Positions 54,722 through 64,000 of a stretch of 64,000 bases of DNA are shown piece after piece. A program made the position numbers and the translations under genes. The number at the start of each line of letters is the position of its first letter. Within the stretch, counting starts at the first letter, position 1. The DNA comes from Zhihengliuella sp. (GTDB lineage: Bacteria; Actinomycetota; Actinomycetes; Actinomycetales; Micrococcaceae). Location of the stretch: NCBI RefSeq assembly GCF_031178195.1, contig NZ_JAPSJL010000009.1:1-64000 (forward strand), in the 5' to 3' direction. The notes beneath the pieces were generated by a model. That model was not told the DNA's origin and did not search any database. It saw only the letters and a list, made by a program, of their open reading frames with translations.

Positions 54722-56119
54722 GTGAGCGAGATTGCAGAAGCCCCGAAGCCACTGACCACGCCGATCCCCGGACCGGCGACGGACCCGGGTCTCGACGCCT
54801 GGCGCGAGCTGCCCATCCAGCAGCAGCCCGACTGGCGCGGGACCGACGAGCACGCCCATGCCGTCGACGAGCTCTCGTCGCTGCCGCCGCTGGTGTTCGC
54901 CGGTGAGGTCGACGTGCTGCGCCAGCGTCTGGCCGAGGCCGCGCAGGGCAAGGCCTTCCTGCTCCAGGGCGGCGACTGCGCGGAGACCTTCGACGGTGCG
55001 ACTGCCGACAAGATCAGCGCCCGCGTGAAGACGATCCTGCAGATGGCCGTGGTCCTGACCTACGGAGCCTCGATGCCCGTGATCAAGATGGGCCGCATGG
55101 CCGGCCAGTTCGCCAAGCCGCGCTCGTCCAACACCGAGACCCGCGAGGGCGTCACCCTGCCCGCCTTCCGCGGCGACATCGTCAACGGATACGAGTTCAC
55201 CGAGGCCTCCCGCCGGCACGACCCGTCCCGTATGGTTCGGGCGTACCACACGTCCGCCTCCACGCTGAATCTCATCCGCGCGTTCACGCAGGGCGGCTTC
55301 GCGGACCTCCGCCTGGTGCACCAGTGGAACCAGGGCTTCAGCGCGAACCCCGCCTACAAGCAGTACGAGTCGCTCGCTGCCGAGATCGACCGGGCCGTCC
55401 GCTTCATGGACGCCTGCGGCGCCGACTTCGACGCCCTCAAGCGCACCGAGTTCTTCGCCGCCCACGAGGCGCTTCTGCTCGACTACGAGCGAGCCCTCAC
55501 GCGCACCGACTCCCGCACCGGACTGCCCTACGACACGTCCGGGCACTTCCTGTGGATCGGCGAGCGGACCCGACAGCTGGACAGCGCGCACGTTGACTTC
55601 CTCTCCCGCGTCCGCAACCCCATCGGCGTGAAGCTCGGCCCCAAGACGACGGGCGACGACGCGCTCGCGCTGATCGACAAGTTGGACCCGAACCGCGAGC
55701 CGGGTCGCCTGACGTTCATCACGCGCATGGGTGCCGAGAACATCCGCGAGAACCTGCCGCCGCTGGTGGAGAAGGTCACCGCCTCCGGCGCCCAGGTGCT
55801 CTGGGTGACCGACCCGATGCACGGCAACACGGTCACCAGCGCCAACGGGTACAAGACCCGGCGCTTCGACGACGTCATGGACGAGGTCCGCGGGTTCTTC
55901 GAGGTCCACGACGCCCTCGGCACCGTGGCCGGTGGCCTGCACGTCGAGATGACCGGCGACGACGTCGCCGAGTGCCTCGGCGGGGCGGACCCGATCCGCG
56001 AGGAGCAGTTCGACGACCTCTACGAGTCGCTCTGCGATCCGCGCCTGAACCACCGGCAATCCCTCGAGATGGCCTTCCTGGTCTCCGGGGCACTCGCCGC
56101 ACGCGGCCCGCGGAGCTGA
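54722..56119 (+). CDS. aroG: class II DAHP synthase
   Basis: A 465-residue class II 3-deoxy-D-arabino-heptulosonate 7-phosphate synthase, the first step of the shikimate pathway. Motifs: QGGDCAETFDG (metal-binding Cys), VIKMGRMAGQFAKPRS, FITRMGAENIRENLPPLV, VTDPMHGNT and GGLHVEMTGDDVAECLGG. It is the mycobacterial AroG type, regulated allosterically through inserted helices and chorismate mutase. GTG 54722 follows a -10 element by 6 nt; the longer reading to 54653 is not supported. Confidence 0.95.
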   Translation: MSEIAEAPKPLTTPIPGPATDPGLDAWRELPIQQQPDWRGTDEHAHAVDELSSLPPLVFAGEVDVLRQRLAEAAQGKAFLLQGGDCAETFDGATADKISARVKTILQMAVVLTYGASMPVIKMGRMAGQFAKPRSSNTETREGVTLPAFRGDIVNGYEFTEASRRHDPSRMVRAYHTSASTLNLIRAFTQGGFADLRLVHQWNQGFSANPAYKQYESLAAEIDRAVRFMDACGADFDALKRTEFFAAHEALLLDYERALTRTDSRTGLPYDTSGHFLWIGERTRQLDSAHVDFLSRVRNPIGVKLGPKTTGDDALALIDKLDPNREPGRLTFITRMGAENIRENLPPLVEKVTASGAQVLWVTDPMHGNTVTSANGYKTRRFDDVMDEVRGFFEVHDALGTVAGGLHVEMTGDDVAECLGGADPIREEQFDDLYESLCDPRLNHRQSLEMAFLVSGALAARGPRS

Positions 56120-56152
56120 TCCCGGGCCTGCGCTCCGGCCCGTCCCGGCGGC

Positions 56153-56158
56153 TAGTCT
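56153..56158 (+). promoter_or_regulatory. -10 element of a leaderless membrane-protein gene
   Basis: TAGTCT lies exactly 6 nt before ATG 56165, between aroG and the small membrane-protein gene. Confidence 0.6.
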
Positions 56159-56164
56159 GAGGCC

Positions 56165-56614
56165 ATGTTCACCGAGGTCGACTACTTCACGCCGATGGTG
56201 CTGCTGGCCTGCGCGGTCATCGTCGGGCTCTTCGGGGTGCCGCTGGTGGTCCATGCCCTGTTCCGATGGCGCGCGTTCAGACGCGACTCCGAGTCCCTCC
56301 AGACCTACGCGCGGCGCCGCAGCCTCGGCGTGGAGTCTGGGCTGGGCGCGGTCCTGCTCCTCGGCGGGGCCGCGCTGGCGGTGGCCGGGTTGATGGGCCT
56401 GAGCCGGGCCGAGGATGCCGTCGTCGCCAACATCCTGCGGGCCGACCCCTCGATCGGCGCGGTGGAGGACTACCGCTGGACCGGTGCGCACGCGCTGGTG
56501 GACCTTCGCCTCACGGATGGTTCGGTCCACGAGGACGTGCGGGTCGTGATCGAGGACGACGGCCGGCCGGTCATCGAGGGCGTCCCCGGGTCCGCGGAGC
56601 CCACCGACGGCTAG
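56165..56614 (+). CDS. small membrane protein, unknown function
   Basis: A 149-residue protein with two predicted membrane helices: residues about 9-32 (PMVLLACAVIVGLFGVPLVV) and 58-80 (GAVLLLGGAALAVAGLMGLS). A soluble domain of about 65 residues follows (HALVDLRLTDGSVHEDVRVV), presumably outside the membrane. I do not recognise the family. It is leaderless from TAGTCT and converges on pknL with 4 bp between stops, so the two genes share their 3' boundary. Confidence 0.75.
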   Translation: MFTEVDYFTPMVLLACAVIVGLFGVPLVVHALFRWRAFRRDSESLQTYARRRSLGVESGLGAVLLLGGAALAVAGLMGLSRAEDAVVANILRADPSIGAVEDYRWTGAHALVDLRLTDGSVHEDVRVVIEDDGRPVIEGVPGSAEPTDG

Positions 56615-56618
56615 GCAG

Positions 56619-58904
<2,286 letters not shown>

Positions 58905-58910
58905 CGTTCG

Positions 58911-58916
58911 ATCGTA
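58911..58916 (-). promoter_or_regulatory. -10 element of the leaderless pknL promoter
   Basis: TACGAT on the - strand is followed by 6 nt and GTG 58904. Confidence 0.6.
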
Positions 58917-59036
58917 GTCAGCTCGGGCCTAGCCGCGACGGACCGACGCGGGCCCCGGCAGGGGATTCCCGCCAGGCGCGCGGCCGCGTCGGCGCAGCAC
59001 TCCCGGCAGTCACCCTCCGGCCGTGGGGCGGCGAAA

Positions 59037-59065
59037 AGCCCCGCGGCCGGGATGCCCGCGGGGCT
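59037..59065 (-). terminator. whiB1 terminator
   Basis: AGCCCCGCGG pairs with CCGCGGGGCT around a 9-nt loop, 66 nt after the whiB1 stop. On the - strand it is followed by TTTTCG (59036-59031). Confidence 0.8.
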
Positions 59066-59130
59066 CGTGATGCCAGCTGTGTGCCAGTGCTAGAGGCGCT
59101 CGTTGCGGAGCGCCGGTGCCGTTCCTCCGG

Positions 59131-59379
59131 TCAGGAGGCGCGGCGGGCGCGTGCGGCGCGGCGCTTGAGCGCGCGGCGCTCGTCCTCGCTCATGCCGCCC
59201 CAGACGCCCGCGTCCTGGCCGGACTCGATCGCCCACTGGAGGCAGGTGTCGATCACTTCACACGTCCGGCAGACGCTCTTGGCCTCTTCGATCTGCAACA
59301 AGGCCGGGCCGGTGTTCCCGACGGGGAAGAAGAGTTCCGGGTCCTTGTCCAGGCAGGCCGCGCGGCTACGCCAATCCAT
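59131..59379 (-). CDS. whiB1: WhiB-family iron-sulfur regulator (WhiB1-like)
   Basis: An 82-residue Wbl protein. Four cysteines (Cys9, Cys37, Cys40, Cys46; AACLD and VCRTCEVIDTC) hold a 4Fe-4S cluster that reacts with nitric oxide. GVWGG forms the turn that contacts sigma factor, and the Arg/Ala-rich tail (RRALKRRAARARRAS) binds DNA. Size and spacing match WhiB1, which is essential in mycobacteria. The 317-bp space to the next gene is long and carries a perfect palindrome (59512-59525) that may control it. Confidence 0.94.
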   Translation of the reverse strand: MDWRSRAACLDKDPELFFPVGNTGPALLQIEEAKSVCRTCEVIDTCLQWAIESGQDAGVWGGMSEDERRALKRRAARARRAS

Positions 59380-59511
59380 GCTCGATGATGCTCCTAAATC
59401 TGAGGTACGTGGTGGTCGGGACGAAGCGCTCGAGGTGCGTTCCCGACGGTCGAAGCGGATCTGGGCCGCGTGACACCGTGCCTCAAATCGCCGACAATCA
59501 AGGCTGTCACG

Positions 59512-59525
59512 TTACGTATACGTAA
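59512..59525. promoter_or_regulatory. perfect palindrome upstream of whiB1
   Basis: TTACGTATACGTAA is a perfect 14-bp palindrome in the 317-bp space between whiB1 and the divergent membrane-protein gene, about 133 bp before the whiB1 start. It stands in A+T-richer sequence. The binding protein is unknown; it does not match the CRP consensus. I see nothing else definite in this space. Confidence 0.5.
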
Positions 59526-59683
59526 ACAAGGGTCCAACTGGAGAAAACGAGGCCCGCCGGTGAGGCCTTCATCACAACTCTGCCCTATGATGTGCCCGTC
59601 GCGGAAGGGTGCCGATGCGCTTTCCTCCGAGCCTCCCGCGGCCGGCTCGTCTGTCCGGCTCGAACGGGCCGCCGACGTCCGAC

Positions 59684-59689
59684 TAGGCT
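59684..59689 (+). promoter_or_regulatory. -10 element of a leaderless gene
   Basis: TAGGCT lies 7 nt before ATG 59697. It supports that start over the longer reading from 59592. Confidence 0.55.
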
Positions 59690-59696
59690 CGTGCGC

Positions 59697-60143
59697 ATGA
59701 CCTCCGATCCCGTCGAGCCGCAGCGGTCGCACCAGGTGCGCGCCGGGCTGCGCACGCCGCAAGTCCTGACTGTCGTGGCCGTCCTCGCCGCGGAGGCGCT
59801 CCTCATGCTGGGACTGGCGGTGGCCGCGCTGATCGAGATCACGAGCCCCGGCATCGTGGGAGTGCCTGGACGCGTCTTCCTCCTGGTCATGATGCTTGCC
59901 GCAGCGGCGTGGCAGGGCTGGGTCGCGTGGAAGTACCTCACCGGCAAGGCGTGGACCCGCGCCGCGATCGTCGCGTGGCAGGTCTTCCAGATCATCCTCG
60001 CCGTGCCCATGCTCGATCCAGGCAACGGCAGTACGACGGCACTCACCGGCTGGGCGCTCCTTGTGCCGGCCGCCGTCGCACTCCTCTGCCTCTTCTCCCG
60101 CAGCTCCACCGAGCACCTCGCCGCAACGGAGGCCCGTCGCTAG
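59697..60143 (+). CDS. small four-helix membrane protein
   Basis: A 148-residue membrane protein with about four helices: LTVVAVLAAEALLMLGLAVAA, VFLLVMMLAAAAWQGWVAW, IVAWQVFQIILAVPML and GWALLVPAAVALLCLFS. Actinobacteria carry similar unnamed proteins. Starts at ATG 59697, 7 nt after TAGGCT; the upstream reading is Arg-rich and improbable. Divergent from whiB1. Function unknown. Confidence 0.75.
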   Translation: MTSDPVEPQRSHQVRAGLRTPQVLTVVAVLAAEALLMLGLAVAALIEITSPGIVGVPGRVFLLVMMLAAAAWQGWVAWKYLTGKAWTRAAIVAWQVFQIILAVPMLDPGNGSTTALTGWALLVPAAVALLCLFSRSSTEHLAATEARR

Positions 60144-60169
60144 CCTGACCCGGCCCGGCCGCCCCTGCG

Positions 60170-60568
60170 TCAGGCGTCACGCGCCGAGAGCACGCAGAAC
60201 TCGTTGCCCTCCGGGTCGGCCAGGACCGTCCAGGTGGCGTCGGCCGGCTGGCCGACGTCGATGACGGAGGCTCCCAGGCGGACCAGGCGCTCGATCTCGG
60301 CTGCGCGTTCGTCGTCGGTCTGCGGGGCGAAATCCCAGTGGAGGCGGTTCTTTCCGGTCTTCGTCTGGCCGGAGGGTACGAAGACCATGTTCGGCGGCAC
60401 GCGTTCGAAGGGCAGCTGGCTGGTCAGCTCGCCGGCCCACGGCGGGACGACCACCGCTTCGAGCTCCGAGTCGACCCACACCTGCCATCCGAGGGCCTCG
60501 GCCCACCAGTGGGCCAGCGAGTGGTGGTCCACCGCGTCGACCACGGTCGAGTACCAGCGCAGTCCCAC
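60170..60568 (-). CDS. VOC-family (glyoxalase-fold) protein
   Basis: A 132-residue protein of the vicinal oxygen chelate fold. Two beta-alpha modules are visible: STVVDAVDHHSLAHWWAEAL and NRLHWDFAPQTDDERAAEIE, ending DPEGNEFCVLSA, the standard C-terminal motif. Metal-ligand candidates are the HH pair, His in LHWDF and Glu in GNEF. Some members give antibiotic resistance, others act on small metabolites; substrate unknown. GTG 60568 follows the previous stop by 1 nt, so it is coupled to the acidic genes. Confidence 0.85.
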   Translation of the reverse strand: MGLRWYSTVVDAVDHHSLAHWWAEALGWQVWVDSELEAVVVPPWAGELTSQLPFERVPPNMVFVPSGQTKTGKNRLHWDFAPQTDDERAAEIERLVRLGASVIDVGQPADATWTVLADPEGNEFCVLSARDA

Positions 60569-60569
60569 G

Positions 60570-60767
60570 TCAGCGGTCGTCGTCCGTCAGGTCCTCGCGC
60601 ATCGGTGCGTCCTGCACCTCTTGCGGGTCCGTGTCGTCCGTGAAGGGTTCGCTCTGCCGGAACTCCTCGCGGTGAGCCGGCTTGGCCCCTTTGATTCCGC
60701 CGTCCGCCTCGTGCTGCATCTCCTCGTCCAGCTCGGGCCCGTGCTTGTCGCTGCCGCGCTCTGCCAT
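60570..60767 (-). CDS. small hydrophilic protein, unknown
   Basis: A 65-residue charged protein (MAERGSDKHGPELDEEMQHE start), rich in Asp and Glu with no hydrophobic stretch. GGAGG lies 7 nt before the ATG. It starts 2 nt after the stop of the 115-residue acidic gene, and is followed by the VOC gene. Probably disordered. Function unknown. Confidence 0.65.
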   Translation of the reverse strand: MAERGSDKHGPELDEEMQHEADGGIKGAKPAHREEFRQSEPFTDDTDPQEVQDAPMREDLTDDDR

Positions 60768-60769
60768 GG

Positions 60770-61117
60770 CTACGCCTCCGCCTGCTTGCTCGTCTGGTCG
60801 CTCGCCGTCTGATCGCTCTCGAGATCCGGGCCATCGTCGTCGGCGATGCCTCGTTCGGCCCGGATCGCCTCGTCGGACGTCCCCGGCGGCGCCGGGTCGG
60901 TCGCCGGCGGGACGTCGGCCGGAGCGAAGTCCTCGAGGCCCGCGGCGGCCCGCTCCCGCTCCTCGGCGGCCGTGTAGTCCTCGTCGCTCACGTCCTCGGG
61001 CATCTTGCCGTGGCCGCGGCGAGTCGGTGTCACCACCGGGTCCGCGCCTGAGTTGATGACATCGTCCAGATTCGGGCCGTCCGGATCCTGGTTTCCTGGG
61101 TTCTCGTCTGCTCTCAT
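60770..61117 (-). CDS. acidic disordered protein, unknown
   Basis: A 115-residue acidic protein with Pro, Asp and Ala rich sequence and no hydrophobic core. GGGGAGGA lies 4 nt before ATG 61117. A central basic patch PTRRGHGKMPEDVSDEDY is the most protein-like part. First gene of a three-gene set with the 65-residue protein and the VOC protein. Such sets in Micrococcaceae are often stress-related; that is inference. Confidence 0.65.
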   Translation of the reverse strand: MRADENPGNQDPDGPNLDDVINSGADPVVTPTRRGHGKMPEDVSDEDYTAAEERERAAAGLEDFAPADVPPATDPAPPGTSDEAIRAERGIADDDGPDLESDQTASDQTSKQAEA

Positions 61118-61417
61118 GATTCCTCCCCGCGGCTCGGGAGCCGCTCTGGTCGATCGGGCCTACTGCTCCGGCCCGCACGGGGCCGGGGCTGAGAACGCTA
61201 CGCCGGGACGGCAGCGAACGACAGGGATCGCTGGGTTCGGGTGCAAGGTTCTGCGAGACTTCCCAGAGAGCGTTCGGGTGCTTCCCGGAAGCTTTCTCCG
61301 AGCTTCGAACCTGCCCTTGCCAGCCGGTGGCCATGAGCCTATCTTGAGCATTGTTAGTCCCCTTGAAAGGCCAAATGCGGCCGGAACGCCGGCCCCGATC
61401 TCAAGGAAGGCAAACCG
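61118..61417. other. 300-bp divergent promoter region
   Basis: This space separates the divergent acidic-protein operon and the DUF4383 gene. It should hold promoters for both. I found no convincing -10/-35 pair or palindrome, apart from the ribosome sites next to each start. Confidence 0.5.
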
Positions 61418-61870
61418 ATGAGCACACCGTCCAGAACCGAGGCAGGCCGAACTGCGCTGCAGAAGACCGCCATCGTCGTGGGAGCCGTATTCCTCCTCGT
61501 CGGCATCCTCGGCTTCATCCCCGGCATCACCACCAACTACGACCAACTGACGTTCGCGGGACACCACTCCGAGTCGATGCTCATGGGCATCTTCCAGGTG
61601 TCGGTCCTGCACAACATCGTCCACCTGCTGTTCGGCGTCGCCGGGCTCGCGCTCGCCAAGAGCCACGCGGGGGCGTACAACTTCCTGCTCTGGGGCGGAG
61701 TCATCTACCTGGTGCTCTGGCTCTACGGCCTCTTCATCGACCTCGACAGCGCTGCCAACTTCGTCCCGGTGAACTCGGCCGACAACTGGCTGCACTTCGT
61801 CCTCGGCGTCGGCATGATCGGCCTGGCGCTGCTCCTGCGCCGTCGCGGGGATCCAGCCGACCGTCGATAG
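61418..61870 (+). CDS. DUF4383 membrane protein
   Basis: A 150-residue membrane protein with four helices: AIVVGAVFLLVGILGFIPGI, VLHNIVHLLFGVAGLALA, LLWGGVIYLVLWLYGLFI and WLHFVLGVGMIGLALLL. His residues in HNIVH and NWLHF, with DSAANFVPVNSADNW between helices 3 and 4, are the DUF4383 signature. Function unknown; homologues are frequent in soil actinobacteria. AAGGAAGG lies 8 nt before the ATG. Confidence 0.88.
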   Translation: MSTPSRTEAGRTALQKTAIVVGAVFLLVGILGFIPGITTNYDQLTFAGHHSESMLMGIFQVSVLHNIVHLLFGVAGLALAKSHAGAYNFLLWGGVIYLVLWLYGLFIDLDSAANFVPVNSADNWLHFVLGVGMIGLALLLRRRGDPADRR

Positions 61871-61905
61871 GACGCTCACCCGCGACGATCAGTCTCGAAA
61901 CCACG

Positions 61906-61937
61906 GGCTGCCCCGGTGCGCGAGCGCCGGGGCAGCC
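61906..61937. terminator. terminator between DUF4383 gene and FtsK-type gene
   Basis: GGCTGCCCCGG pairs with CCGGGGCAGCC around a 10-nt loop, between convergent genes. Confidence 0.8.
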
Positions 61938-62018
61938 GGCTGTCCGGTCCGTCGCGGTGCCCCAGTGTGTGATCGTCGTCGAAGGGTCGCCTCGTCCCAG
62001 CGCTCGGTGACCGCGTGG

Positions 62019-64000
62019 CTAGTCGCAGAAGATCTGAATACTCTGGAGCCGACCGTCGATCATCGTCATTCCCCGGCCAGGGGGCGCATCGTCCGGCGGG
62101 GTGATGCGCCAGTTCCAGAGATCCCCGTCGCTCGAGGATCGGGGGCCGAGGAGTATGCCGTCCGGGGACTGTCGCGCATGGTGGCCCAACGGGAGGCTGG
62201 TGTAGAGCTGTGGGCCGGGGCGGGCTGCCATGACGACGGAGGTCCCAGCATCGAACCACTCTTCGACCTGCCGCCTCGCCGCTGTGTCGAGGCGTGTGGC
62301 GTCGTCGATGAGTACGACATCGGGGCGTTGACGCTGCGACGCGGCGGAGCCGCCTGGACCCGCCTCCGCGGGGAAGGCCGAGGTGGGTGCCCCGGGGGGT
62401 TCCCACCCCGCGTCGTCCCCGCTAGGGCAGTAGAGAACATCGGCGGACGGTTGTCGCTCGACGATCAGTCTGCACACGGTGGCGAGCAGCGTTGTCTTAC
62501 CCGTGCCCGCGGCGCCGATGACGACACCGAGACGCCCCGGGCACCAGGCCCAGGGTGACCCATCGGGGGATCGGAGCCCAACCGGCAGGTCCCCCGCGGG
62601 GTCTCCAGACCGACGTGGACGCCCAGAGCAGTTGAGCGGCCCGGCGCCGGACTCAGCGAGCGCTGTGCCTGAGCTGCGACGTGCCGCACGGGCAGGCAGC
62701 GGTATTGCGCGGAACTGGGGCAGATACGCCGGTGGAGCTGTCGGATCGTCCTCGGAGGATGACACCGGAGCCCCGGAGCCCTGGAATTCTGGCCGCGGGC
62801 GTCGATCGTCCAACGGCGTCACGAGTTGCGCGGCGATGCCCTCCGGCGGGGACTCCGGACCGATATAGACACTTCGGCCGGGGTGGGAGCGGACCGGTAC
62901 GGTTCGCGGCCACATCATCGTGGTCTCCCGGCCGAGCCCGCTCGGGCACAGGAGACGATGCTCGGCGAGCGCGAAGAATCGAGCCGAGGTAAGGTCTCGA
63001 TCCCCAGTGATCACAAGACTGATATTGCGCGTCTCCGCAGTGCGGGCGAGCCGCGCGAGCGTCTCGTCCAGTCGGGCGAACTGCTGGGTGGGGAGAGCGG
63101 ACGACCACCCGGCGAGCGACGCGACGACAATCAGAGTCGGCGCTGAGAATCGTGCCTCGTCCAGCACGTCGAGAACTTCAGCCAGCCGTTGCGGGGCCTC
63201 TGATGAGGCCCATCCGGACACACGCGGCAACTCAGCCAGCCCACCGGTCATCGTGCCGGAGCCGTCCAGGACGTAGACGTGGTGTTCTTCGTCGAGACGG
63301 GCGACCTGGTCGACGAGATGTACCAGCGTCGGTCCAGCGCCCGACTGTGGCCCGCCCACCAAGGCCAGACGGCGCATCTCGATAGACCAGATAAGGGGGC
63401 GGTGGCGAAGACGCTCCACGTCGTCGAGCAGGCCGATGGGGACGGCGGACGCACCGCTGTCGCTGGGCGCGCCCGCTGTCGGCAGGTCGGACGGTGGAAG
63501 CCGCAGCGGCAGCTCCGGCGAGAACAGGGCATGTGCGGCACGGATGCAGTCTGGCTGGGCGAGAGCCATCGGAGCCGTGGGGAGGGGCCGCACCCCGCGG
63601 TGCGCTGACCGCTGCCGGCTGGCCCCGATCGTCGCCCCGAGCTCGGTCAGAGACCAGTGGAGGACGCCATCGGTGACGCGGGCTCCCTGGAACGCGATGG
63701 CATCCTCGCCGCTGCGGCGTAGGAATCCACGTCCCGGTACGTCGCCCGTGAGCCGCGCGGGCGAGGTGGTTCCGACGAGGTCCTGGGCGTCGAAGTCGCT
63801 GAGCACGCGCAGACAGACTGTCGTGTTGATATTGGCGCGCATCTCTGCGGTGACGACGCCCTGCGGGCGTTGCGTGGCCAGAACCAGGTGAACGCCGAGC
63901 GACCGGCCGACAGCGGCGATGCGCAGCAGTTCCGGCAGCGCCTCTGGGACCTCGTCGGCCAGGACCCGGAACTCGTCGATGACGACCAGCAATCGGGGAA
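62019..64000 (-). CDS. FtsK/SpoIIIE-domain ATPase, EccC-like, partial
   Basis: The C-terminal 660 residues of a large ATPase; the N-terminal part lies beyond the window end. The first visible domain has Walker B LLVVIDEFRVLADEVPEAL, VHLVLATQRPQGVVTAEMRA and TTVCLRVLSDFDAQDLVG, the core of FtsK/SpoIIIE ATPases. A middle domain has a degenerate P-loop (ALVGGPQSGAGPTLVHL). A last domain has an intact P-loop (IGAAGTGKTTLLATV) and Walker B DVVLIDDATRLD. Multiple tandem ATPase domains with only some P-loops intact match type VII secretion EccC proteins, in Micrococcaceae often with an FHA domain at the N-terminus. Esx/WXG100 substrates are not in this window. DNA translocases have one such domain, so this is unlikely to be FtsK itself. 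Confidence 0.8.
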   Translation of the reverse strand, partial: PRLLVVIDEFRVLADEVPEALPELLRIAAVGRSLGVHLVLATQRPQGVVTAEMRANINTTVCLRVLSDFDAQDLVGTTSPARLTGDVPGRGFLRRSGEDAIAFQGARVTDGVLHWSLTELGATIGASRQRSAHRGVRPLPTAPMALAQPDCIRAAHALFSPELPLRLPPSDLPTAGAPSDSGASAVPIGLLDDVERLRHRPLIWSIEMRRLALVGGPQSGAGPTLVHLVDQVARLDEEHHVYVLDGSGTMTGGLAELPRVSGWASSEAPQRLAEVLDVLDEARFSAPTLIVVASLAGWSSALPTQQFARLDETLARLARTAETRNISLVITGDRDLTSARFFALAEHRLLCPSGLGRETTMMWPRTVPVRSHPGRSVYIGPESPPEGIAAQLVTPLDDRRPRPEFQGSGAPVSSSEDDPTAPPAYLPQFRAIPLPARAARRSSGTALAESGAGPLNCSGRPRRSGDPAGDLPVGLRSPDGSPWAWCPGRLGVVIGAAGTGKTTLLATVCRLIVERQPSADVLYCPSGDDAGWEPPGAPTSAFPAEAGPGGSAASQRQRPDVVLIDDATRLDTAARRQVEEWFDAGTSVVMAARPGPQLYTSLPLGHHARQSPDGILLGPRSSSDGDLWNWRITPPDDAPPGRGMTMIDGRLQSIQIFCD

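Overview
The window is a G+C-rich chromosomal segment of an actinobacterium, most like the Micrococcaceae (Arthrobacter relatives). This rests on the conserved order HAD-phosphatase, tlyA, nadK, recN, pyrG, nudix, xerD, parA, scpA, scpB, rluB, tyrA, cmk, der; on a WhiB1-type protein, a GarA-type FHA protein and a PASTA kinase; on a fadD to aroG to pknL block ordered as in mycobacteria; and on many leaderless genes (TANNNT about 6 nt before the start codon). No species is named, because no marker gene here decides it.

Layout. 1-1,545: the 3' end of a 5S rRNA, its terminator, a frameshifted alpha/beta-hydrolase gene and a divergent MerR regulator sharing one palindromic operator. 1,760-12,416: an RG-repeat/TPR-like protein, then the core cluster (HAD, small ORF, tlyA, nadK, recN, pyrG, nudix, xerD, nudix). 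12,440-21,693: a catabolic block inside that core cluster: gntR-prpD-prpB-prpC (propionate methylcitrate cycle), a CitA/DcuS-type two-component system divergent from the dicarboxylate transporter dctA, and a TIGR03086-type protein. 21,884-29,290: the core cluster resumes (parA, scpA, scpB, rluB, tyrA, cmk, der).

29,404-32,582: an accessory island next to tRNA-Pro(GGG). It holds overlapping IS481-type terminal repeats with a transposase stub, then an A+T-rich segment with a two-gene system matching the Kiwa anti-phage system (KwaA membrane protein, KwaB DUF4868 protein). This is the most interesting locus in the window.

32,583-41,867: an AI-2E-type exporter, a TetR regulator divergent from an NADP-dependent oxidoreductase, and a secreted 2,002-residue amylopullulanase with two GH13 catalytic modules behind a LacI-type operator. 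42,089-44,747: garA, ftsR, a DUF151 nuclease-like gene and a second merR. 44,856-50,954: a ParA ATPase, pyruvate carboxylase and a MinD-like ATPase. 51,057-58,904: lipid and aromatic genes with a kinase (fadD, esterase, plsC, aroG, membrane protein, pknL). 59,131-61,870: whiB1 and small membrane or acidic proteins. 62,019-64,000: the C-terminal part of an FtsK/SpoIIIE (EccC-like) ATPase running off the window.

Genes likely to work together: prpDBC with its autoregulating GntR; DcuS/DcuR-type sensor and regulator with dctA; parA/scpA/scpB in chromosome organisation; garA (a kinase substrate) in the same window as a PASTA kinase; kwaA with kwaB in phage defence.
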